DNA of 64,000 nucleotides, from positions 5,538,356 to 5,602,355 of the forward strand of contig CM046833.1 in assembly GCA_025618425.1 (NCBI GenBank), written 5' to 3'. The first letter of the stretch is position 1. Each line of letters begins with the position of its first letter. This DNA is from Heliocidaris tuberculata (taxonomy: Eukaryota; Echinodermata; Echinoidea; Camarodonta; Echinometridae). The position numbers and the translations under genes were made by a program. This document shows, piece by piece, positions 58,460-64,000 of the stretch. Under the pieces are notes generated by a model, which was not told where the DNA came from, made no database searches, and saw only the letters and a program-made list of their open reading frames with translations.

Positions 58460-58613
58460 CTACCACTTTTCATTGTTTTATACTTTCTCTCTCTCTCTCT
58501 CTCTTCCCAGCGCTAAATCTATCTTTTTATCTGCTTTTCATCTCTGTTTTCACTTTTAAAATTTCTCTTGGTGTCTCAGTCTCTCTCTCTCTCTCTCTCT
58601 ATCTGTCTATGTC

Positions 58614-58645
<32 letters not shown>

Positions 58646-59960
58646 ACTCCCTCTCTCTCTCTCGCTCTCTCTTTTTCCTAGAAGAACTTCTTTTGTTCTT
58701 TCATTCTATACTGCAATGGAAGGGACCTGGGAGATAAATTATGCCTCCGAGCAAAAGTAACATGATTAATTTACCCCCTTTACGTAAATATCAGGAAAGT
58801 TATGCATTCATATTTTAACGTTGAGTGAACATCACGAAAAAAGGTGTATTCAACAATAACTTCTTGTTAGAATAATCTTGTCCTTGTTGTCATATATGAC
58901 CTTTTCGAACAACATTTTATTCAGAGTGTAATGTAATAAACACCTATTTCGTGTTAGTATCACGACTTAATACGACTATTATCATTTTGGTTGAAACGTG
59001 CTACCGGTACTACTAGGCTTTCTCTTAAAAGTGCAGTGTTTACCCTCGTCCTTACGTGTGATTGCTTTATTAATATAACCTTAGATCATTATTCTATAAA
59101 CACAGATGGATGCCTTATTCTAATAACAATATTTAGCATTTTTATAGCACCTTTTCTTCACAGATACAAATTTCTTACACCCTCCCCCCCCCCCCAAAAA
59201 AAAAAAAACACCAAACAAACAAAACAAAACATTACAAATACTAACGATTAGGAACATTCACAATAACATTAGCAAAAAATGACAAAAGAATAATAACAAA
59301 TGGAAAAAAAAAAGATGTGTAAAACGAGGTGAAAAAGAATGGTTGATAAAGATTTGCATTGTACTGTATTGATCAAATTGCCAGTTGCAAAATTTATATG
59401 TCATTCGGTGTTAAACCAAGATAACTTTGCATCGACATTTAAAGAAATGTCATGGATAAGGTTTGGTTTATGAATAAAATTTGGTGACTGTTCCTTTCAT
59501 ATTACCAATATCAGGGGTAAATAGAGGTGATTAATAATTGGTCTGATATATGTATCGTAAGGATGGTAAGAATCTTAATTTCAGTGAATGGTATAAATTG
59601 AAGAAAAAAAAAGTTGTTCTTTTGAATTGAAATCGAATAAAGAACAAATTTTATAACATGGAGTATAACTAGTGAGCTACAGGCTCAGAGAAGAAAAGTA
59701 AGAACGCGAAAAAATAGGCCTGTTCCTTGGGGAAGAATTTGTCATGTTGCATATTGAATTAGCTTGTGAATAGGATAAGGGGCATGGAAGTTACGTGCGA
59801 GATAATAATGCATTTCAACCCTTTCCCAGAAAACAAGACCACTAAAATGGGTGTCAGGAGTGGGATAGGGAATCGGGTTTTAAAGAACCTGAGAGGACAG
59901 AGGGAATGTGACAATTAAAAAATTCTTCTCAAGGATTGAAGATGGTGCACGCTGTGTGAG
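56931..59960. other. No gene recognised; long CT tracts
   Basis: Pyrimidine tracts lie at 57340-57660 and 58245-58675 (the second with a CA run at 58614-58640), and a C/A homopolymer at 59182-59210. No supported gene. Confidence 0.45.
58245..58675. repeat. (CT)n and (CA)n microsatellites
   Basis: Several uninterrupted CT runs (for example 58422-58455) and a ~26-bp CA run. Confidence 0.95.
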
Positions 59961-59963
59961 GGC

Positions 59964-60493
59964 TTAAAGCTCATAGACAGTCTCGGTAGCAAAAATCATA
60001 CTGGCAAGAAACTTATCTAACATAGTCACATACTATTCTCCTTTTATCATAAGACACATGTACGAGATTATTTAACATTCCATTCATGATTTCGAACAAA
60101 TTTTAGTGTAAATATCTGTAAGAAACGCTTGGTAACAGCTTTTCACTGCCTCACGCTAAGACCATATCCACCCGAAGGTTCCCCGCACGATAAACTCAGC
60201 GCTTCGCACTATGTGTAGCGTATTCTATACACACAGCAATCCTCATGTGAGTAGTGTGTGTGGCCGTTGTTTGAATTTACATCCCCTCTTTTTTGGGCCA
60301 GGGATTTTTATTACTTTTCACCTATCATTCGATAAACATTTCACTTAAGGAGGAAAAAAACTTCACAGCATCTTAGTTATGTTAGTACCCTGCTATTTAT
60401 TAAGTAAAATTAAAGAAATCTCACGAAAAGTTTTTGAGGGCTTACCAAAACTATCTGTTACCTTTAAAATCCAATACAACGTAGTAAAGTGCA
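59964..60493. repeat. Unclassified dispersed repeat, copy B
   Basis: Collinear with 13023-13568 (shared words listed there), same orientation, with small indels throughout. Class unknown. Confidence 0.75.
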
Positions 60494-61287
60494 TTACAGT
60501 ATTCGCCTATTTAATGTTCCACTAAACCATCTTTCCTAAGTGGGAAAAAATCATTTTATGATAATTTTTTATATCATTATTTACAGTTTTATTTATACAG
60601 GGTAACTTGTCAGTTTCAGAACTGCTTTCCACAAAGGCCCTGTCAGCATTTACTATGTAAATGGCAATATTTTTAAAGATTGGCATACAGAAAAAAAGAA
60701 TATAATCCCTTGTAGAAATTACTAACAAAGAAATTAATCAATTTACATATGAAAAATACAGATTTGAAAACCAACTAAGAATAATTAGATTGAAGGAAAG
60801 TGTTAAAGTTTGGGGAAAAAACAAAAACAAAAACAAAAGCAGAAACAACCCCCCCCCCAAAAAAAAAAAAAAAAACACAATAAAAACAAGAATACCAATT
60901 TGAAAAAGTAGAAACGATTTAACAGTTAAAATATACTTACTGTTTACAGCTGACATTACAAATGAGTGATTTGGAAAAAGTGACAATACATCACGAAAGC
61001 CGACCGATGCCGTGCTAATCTGATGTCTATTTTTCGCTAATGAGCTTGGTTTTCATCAAAGTAGAACAAAGGGTTTGTGCATGTTGACGCTATAAAAATT
61101 ACGCTAAAAGCATTTTACTTTGATCAGTACAATTGATATTTTTTTATCCATCACAGAAGCACGTTTTGTGGGCCATTTGGTTCTATTACATTGACTGCCG
61201 CGTCACTCTTCCACAAACTTCAACGCTTTTGATAAATTTCTATTTTGAGCTATTACAGCAAATGCACATGGTTACAAAGGCTTGTAG
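60494..61287. other. No gene recognised; poly(C)/poly(A)
   Basis: C9 and A17 runs at about 60849-60876. No supported gene. Confidence 0.4.
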
Positions 61288-61367
61288 CATGGTTTATGCA
61301 GATTTTGTGGTATAAGTGCGCTTGATTTCGCGCGTACACTTAGAAAGACCCAATAATGAACGCTGGT

Positions 61368-62014
61368 GAAATTTGTACGTTGTGTAGGCAAAATAAGATT
61401 GGGGATGAATTTCATTATATTTTTGAATGCTCGGCAACAGATGCTATGAGAAAGAGATTTGTAAAGCCGTGCTTCCGAAACAGACCAAGTTCATTGAAAA
61501 TGGAGCAATTGTTTAATTCTAAAGATATGAAGGTTTTAACTAATCTAGCGAAATTCTGTCAGGGGATAATGTCCCTCCATGCTTAAATATTGTACAATAT
61601 ATAATATTCAAATATGTTTATACAATGTATATATTGATAGGTGCACCTACTATATTTTGAGTTGTTTTGTTGTAGTTTAGCTTTGTTTTATTGCTTCTTA
61701 CACTTTTATTTAATTAATTTTATACATGTACATTGTTTGTTATCATGGTTATAGCCAGGCAATATTCTAGTTTCCATTACACCCACGTTACGGAATAAGT
61801 GTCTGTGCAAATCAGTGCATAATATTGTACGCTTGTTGCAGTTCTGTGTATTTTTTTATTTTTTTTTTTTTTTTACGCAGACATACTGTAAATATTGTAT
61901 ATATTTATATATAGTTGTTCTTGTGTATACAAACTGATTGTGAATTATTGTTTCTCCAATACCCTGGAAGGGGTGACATGGGAAATTAAATCATTGTCAT
62001 TGTCATTGTCATTG
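61368..62014 (+). mobile_element. LINE copy 1, 5'-truncated 3' end
   Basis: Carries only the last ~70 codons of ORF2 plus the 3' UTR: CTLCRQNKIGDEFHYIFEC (a CX2CX9HX4C zinc-finger-like motif) through KFCQGIMSLHA-stop at 61584-61586, then a ~400-bp UTR ending in TCATTG repeats. Nearly identical to 63180-63826, so the family moved recently. Confidence 0.85.
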
Positions 62015-62018
62015 TCAG

Positions 62019-62153
62019 CAAAGTGCGCAAATTTTACGCTAGTTGCCATGGTTTAGACCATGGTTTATGTAAATTTACGCACAGTTTATTTCAATTAATT
62101 TACATAAACCATGGTCTAAACCATGGCAACTAGCGAGAAATTTGCGCACTTTG
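62019..62153. repeat. Long perfect-type hairpin (57-bp arms, ~20-nt loop)
   Basis: 62019-62075 pairs with 62097-62153 with only a few mismatches. The arms contain GCCATGGTTTAGACCATGGT. It begins a few bases after the tail of LINE copy 1. It may be the core of the surrounding foldback element or a separate insertion. Confidence 0.85.
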
Positions 62154-62207
62154 TTAATCACGCGTGTTCAATATTGGATCTTTTTAAGTGTACGCGCGAA
62201 ATCAAGC

Positions 62208-63826
62208 TTTTCTCACTATTGTATGCAGATGATACCATCCTACTTGCAAAAAATGAGAATGCAAGCAGCTCTTGATGCTGTTAGCGTTTATTGTAACTTG
62301 TGGTCACTAGAGGTTAACATTAGTAAAACAAAAGTAGTTATTTTTTCGAGAGGAAAAGTTCGAAAATATGCGCAGTTTAAGTTCAATAATGACATGGTAG
62401 AAGTTGTAGAGGAATATACGTACTTGGGTGTGATATTTTCTTACAATAATACGTTTAAGAGAGCTATTAATAAACAATATAATCAAGCAAAAAGAGCAAT
62501 GTACAGTTTGATTATAAAATCAAGGCAACTGAGGTTGCCGTTGGATATTCAAGTTGAACTTTTCGACCGTCTTGTCGTGCCAATTCTTCTGTACGGAAGT
62601 GAAATTTGGGGACATGGAAATATTCCTCAGATAGAACTGTTGCAAACCCAGTACTGTAAACAGGTTTTACAACTACGGAAGAACACACACAATGGCATGG
62701 CTGTTGGAGAACTTGGAAGGATGGAAATGTCTTTAAATATTAAGGAACGAATGCTAAAGTTTTGGTTCCGAACTGTTAATGGTAAAGAGGCTAAATTAGC
62801 AAATACAGTTTGTAATATTTTGAAACTTTTACATGACAAAGCTATTCATTCTTCCCCATGGTTATTATATATTGAACGTAGTCTCCACGAGATTGGTATG
62901 TCTAATATATTTTATGACAACAGAAATGTTTCTTATTCATGGTTTAGTTCAGCGATTAGATTGAGATTAAGAGACATTTATTCGCAAAATTGGAGAAGTA
63001 ATATCCATGAAAGTACGTATTGCACTAATTTTAGAATTTTTAAGAACAATGTTGGTCTTGAAAACTACCTGATCAAATTACCTTTTTCAAATAGGGTTCA
63101 TTTGTCGAAATTTCTTTGCTCGAATCATAAACTTCCTGTTGAAACTGGTAGATATGTTAATATTGCAAGAAAAGACAGAATTTGTACGTTGTGTAGGCAA
63201 AATAAGATTGGGGATGAATTTCATTATATTTTTGAATGCTCGGCAACAGATGCTATGAGAAAGAGATTTGTAAAACCGTGCTTCCGAAACAGACCAATTT
63301 CATTGAAAATGGAGCAAATGTTTAATTCTAAAGATATGAAGGTTTTAACTAATCTAGCGAAATTCTGTCAGGGGATAATGTCCCTCCATGCTTAAATATT
63401 GTACAATATATAATATTCAAATATGTTTATACAATGTATATACTGATAGGTGCACCTACTATATTTAGAGTTGTTTTGTTGTAGTTTAGCTTTGTTTCAT
63501 TGCTTCTTACACTTTTATTTAATTAATTTTATACATGGACATTGTTAGTTATAGCCAGGCAATATTCTAGTTTCCATTACACCCACGTTACGGAATAAGT
63601 GTCTGTGCAAATCAGTGCATAATATTGTACGCTTGTTGTAGTTGTGTGTGTTTTTTTTTGTGTGTTTTTTTTTTACGCAGACATACGGTAAATATTGTAT
63701 ATATTTGTATATAGTTGTTCTTGTGTATACAAACTGATTGTCAATTATTGTTTCTCCAATACCCTGGAAGGGGTGACATGGGAAATAAAATCATTGTCAT
63801 TGTCATTGTCATTGTCATTGTCATTG
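62208..63826 (+). pseudogene. LINE copy 2: RT motif C to 3' tail, 5'-truncated and frameshifted
   Basis: Begins in the reverse transcriptase as SLLYADDTILLAKNE (catalytic YADD codons from 62222). An indel around 62248-62266 then shifts to the frame that runs to the stop at 63393-63395. That frame reads QAALDAVSVYCNLWSLEVN, ISKTKVVIFSRG, EEYTYLGVIF, VVPILLYGSEIWG, and ends with the CTLC...H...C zinc-finger-like motif. The upstream RT, endonuclease and any ORF1 are missing. The 3' UTR ends in six TCATTG repeats. TCAAGC flanks both sides (62202-62207, 63827-63832). Clade not assigned; the C-terminal finger is seen in several non-LTR clades. Confidence 0.88.
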
Positions 63827-63904
63827 TCAAGCGCGCTTATACCACAAAATCTGCATAAACCATGGTACAAATCTATTACCACCTTTGTGAATTCGGGCCT
63901 ATGT

Positions 63905-63956
63905 TTTCTCCCCCTCTCTCTCTCTCTCCCCTCCCTCTCTCTCTCTCTCTTTCTCC
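63905..63956. repeat. (CT)n microsatellite
   Basis: Interrupted CT run near the window end. Confidence 0.93.
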
Positions 63957-64000
63957 TCATCTTTCTTTCTTCTACTCATACAGATCCACTCTCTTACCCT

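Larger units (their letters stand above)
61288..63864. mobile_element. TIR/foldback element interrupted by two LINE copies
   Basis: The left TIR at 61288-61342 (CATGGTTTATGCAGATTTTG, then TGGTATAAG and CGCGCGTACACTTA) is matched by the complement of two separated pieces, 62185-62207 and 63831-63864. Joined, these two pieces equal one ~57-bp right TIR, split by LINE copy 2. A 57-bp-arm hairpin (62019-62153) sits inside and shares the CCATGGTTTATG motif with the TIRs. Without LINE sequence the element is about 330 bp. Its outermost limits are uncertain. Confidence 0.78.

Noticed and set aside
1..64000. Prokaryotic-type defence or biosynthetic operon
   Set aside because: No compact same-strand gene series, ribosome binding sites or bacterial gene families; the window is eukaryotic repeat-rich DNA.

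Overview
The window looks like AT-rich, repeat-dense nuclear DNA from a marine invertebrate. An echinoderm-like deuterostome (sea urchin or relative) is the best guess. The guess rests on long AT, CT, AAT and AAG microsatellites, tRNA-derived SINEs ending in a 'gcgctatataaat' stem plus (TTA)n, CR1/L2-like non-LTR retrotransposons with an SGNH-esterase ORF1, many palindromic MITEs, and RecQ-like helicase sequence inside a transposon. No sequence search was possible, so the species is not established. I find no bacterial operon, CRISPR array, rRNA or genuine tRNA gene. I could not identify an intact host gene. The one candidate host exon is an immunoglobulin-domain-like frame near 31.6-31.8 kb (minus).

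Layout. 0.1-5.1 kb: a nearly full-length CR1/L2-like LINE on the minus strand. ORF1 is SAP + SGNH hydrolase; ORF2 is PHD + AP endonuclease + reverse transcriptase. ORF2 is broken once in a homopolymer, ORF1 carries a 96-bp tandem duplication, and the 5' leader has two degenerate ~100-bp repeats. 5.4-9.2 kb: small transposons (a hAT-like MITE with an 8-bp target duplication, a foldback hairpin, a TA-flanked palindromic MITE), a SINE, and two inverted ~153-bp arms with a hammerhead-like core around microsatellites. 11.8-13.6 kb: a 139-bp TIR element, a palindromic minisatellite with an 8-bp target duplication, and copy A of an unclassified ~540-bp repeat whose copy B is at 59.96-60.49 kb. 14-25 kb: mostly featureless, with microsatellites and a second TA-flanked MITE. 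25-34.4 kb: SINE and LINE tails, MITEs, the Ig-like frame, and a 979-bp TIR element with an 8-bp target duplication that carries an interrupted RecQ-like helicase fragment.

34.7-48 kb: TTAA-type, hAT-type and TA-type MITEs, several nested in each other, including a three-copy TA-MITE cluster. 48.2-50.25 kb: a degenerate tandem repeat (~700-bp unit, about three copies), one unit carrying a SINE. 51.95-53.64 kb: a ~550-bp tandem repeat in three units, one interrupted by a TTAA MITE whose empty site is preserved in a sister unit. 54.4-55 kb: an internally deleted LINE with the same 3' tail as the SINEs. 55.9-56.1 kb: a palindromic minisatellite. 61.3-63.9 kb: a TIR/foldback element containing two 5'-truncated copies of one LINE family, one of them inserted inside the right TIR with a 6-bp target duplication.

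Taken together, the window reads as a transposon graveyard in an intergenic or intronic region. LINE machinery probably moved the SINEs with matching tails, and unseen autonomous DNA transposons presumably moved the MITEs. The most unusual object is the helicase-bearing TIR element at 32,617-33,595.
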